A stretch of 6,572 nt of DNA, from contig JAZSRN010000072.1 of NCBI GenBank assembly GCA_045538535.1, positions 1 through 6,572 of the forward strand, given 5' to 3'. Within the stretch, counting starts at the first letter, position 1. Every line of letters starts with the position of its first letter. The translations under genes were made by a program, and so were the position numbers. This document shows positions 6,126 through 6,572 of the stretch, in pieces. Source of the stretch: RUG14219 sp045538535 (lineage in GTDB: Bacteria > Cyanobacteriota > Vampirovibrionia > Gastranaerophilales > Gastranaerophilaceae). The notes below the pieces were generated by a model, which saw only the letters and a list, made by a program, of their open reading frames with translations, did no database searches and had not been told where the DNA came from.

Positions 6126-6572
6126 CTACTCTTTACACAACACTAAACCGCTGCTAGTGCTTCGGGAGTTGCCGTAGCCCCAGTGCGAGTTCGTAGAGTG
6201 GAAGTATCGAGTGTACGCGAAGTTGCTATCGTACTCACGCCCAGACCAAACCCAAAACGACGCTGAATTTGCATCTGAGAAACCGTACTTAGAGCCAATT
6301 GAGGCGTTGTAAGATATGCCCTCTTTGTCGTCGTATTCACCGATAGTTGTGCCGTATATATCAGAAGCGATTGCTGCTAAATCTGCCAAGCTTGCCATTT
6401 TGGATTTACCTCCACACATTGCTGCTGCGCCAGCGTAGTAATCCCCTTCACTTCCACTGTAACAGTAATCAAGTTCTAAATCATCCTTTTGGGCCATACA
6501 TTCTGCGTAGGTAAGCGGTTTGCTTACTTTTGTAGGTGCCTTAAAACAACTACCGTTGATTTCGAAGGCGCA
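6126..6572 (-). CDS. C-terminal part of an exported or pilin-like protein with a possibly hypervariable C-terminus
   Basis: The frame is open from the right edge (first codon TGC at 6572) to TAG at 6128-6126: 148 residues of a longer protein whose start lies outside. The ATG at 6497 is internal, since the reading frame continues upstream without a stop. The fragment is rich in Ser, Gly, Ala and Tyr and has six cysteines (fragment residues 1, 9, 25, 37, 53, 146), fitting a secreted, disulfide-bonded protein. An LTYAEC segment (20-25) and YYAGAAAMCGGKSKMASLADLA (45-66) precede a C-terminal FWVWSGREYDSNFAY stretch (106-120) and SGLVLCKE end. This layout resembles the prepilin-like and DUF1566/Lcl-type C-terminal domains of uncultured gut bacteria, recalled rather than searched. 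Hand-counted GC is about 46%, well above the neighbours. It is ended by the hairpin at 6071-6099. Confidence 0.7.
   Translation of the reverse strand, partial: CAFEINGSCFKAPTKVSKPLTYAECMAQKDDLELDYCYSGSEGDYYAGAAAMCGGKSKMASLADLAAIASDIYGTTIGEYDDKEGISYNASIGSKYGFSDANSASFWVWSGREYDSNFAYTRYFHSTNSHWGYGNSRSTSSGLVLCKE
6129..6251 (-). other. Candidate variable region at the 3' end of the partial gene
   Basis: The last 41 codons encode a WSxxEY-like entry followed by 29 codons (6236-6150) dominated by Tyr, Ser, Asn, His, Gly, Phe, Thr and Arg. Eighteen of these 29 codons end in C (TAC, AAC, AGC, CAC, GGC, TTC, TCC), each derivable from AAC by changes at the two adenines. Variable regions of diversity-generating retroelement target proteins have this position and codon character. 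No template repeat or reverse transcriptase is in the window, and Tyr codons upstream in the same gene also favour TAC, so the call is tentative. Confidence 0.35.

Noticed and set aside
6143..6340. Open 65-codon frame inside the right-edge gene, same strand, other frame
   Set aside because: It is Thr/Ala-rich low-complexity translation of a GC-rich segment, with no start signal, and is nested in a better-supported reading frame.
6126..6497. A complete 123-residue gene starting at the ATG at 6497
   Set aside because: The frame stays open through 25 further codons to the window edge, including a Cys-containing segment of matching composition, so this ATG is internal to a longer gene.
1..6572. 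CRISPR array, tRNA, rRNA, transposon ends or a self-contained defence system
   Set aside because: No regularly spaced repeats, cloverleaf-like segments, terminal inverted repeats or defence-family proteins were found; apart from the two edge genes the content is ordinary metabolism and ribosome rescue.

Overview
This is an AT-rich, gene-dense stretch of bacterial chromosome made mostly of housekeeping metabolism. Short intergenic gaps, overlapping genes and bacterial-type -10 boxes point to a small-genome, host-associated bacterium. The C-terminal domain type of the right-edge gene and the SmpB sequence (closer to cyanobacterial/Firmicutes forms than alphaproteobacterial ones, from memory of family sequences) would fit an uncultured gut lineage such as Gastranaerophilales (Melainabacteria). 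That assignment is an inference; no rRNA or other decisive marker is present.

Layout from left to right. (1) At the left edge, the 5' end of an unrecognised gene runs leftward and out of the window (1-82, minus). (2) A 77-bp divergent promoter region separates it from a rightward cluster: riboflavin synthase (ribE, 160-807), bifunctional DHBP synthase/GTP cyclohydrolase II (ribBA, 808-2016, starting directly after the ribE stop) and a tandem-type GNAT acetyltransferase (2034-3023). (3) A leftward short-chain dehydrogenase/reductase (3028-3852) converges on the GNAT gene with a 4-bp gap. (4) A 118-bp divergent region carries a good sigma70-type promoter for folK (3971-4477), which overlaps a HI0933/YhiN-family flavoprotein gene (4455-5609). 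(5) smpB (5603-6055, minus) converges on and overlaps the flavoprotein gene by 7 bp. (6) A Rho-independent terminator (6071-6099) separates smpB from a compositionally distinct, leftward gene that enters from the right edge (6126-6572). Its product is Cys-containing and Ser/Tyr/Gly-rich, and its C-terminus resembles the variable domains targeted by diversity-generating retroelements.

Functionally, ribE and ribBA supply three activities of riboflavin synthesis: the first step from GTP, formation of the four-carbon unit, and the final dismutation. The deaminase/reductase (ribD) and lumazine synthase (ribH) must lie elsewhere. FolK acts in folate synthesis, SmpB in ribosome rescue.

Two observations stand out. 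First, four of the five genes whose promoters are visible have a -10 box ending exactly 6 nt before the ATG, the geometry of leaderless transcripts; the fifth (the SDR gene) instead has a strong Shine-Dalgarno. Second, the right-edge gene ends in a candidate hypervariable region. No CRISPR array, tRNA, rRNA, insertion sequence or recognisable riboswitch was seen. No gap without a gene exceeds about 120 bases.
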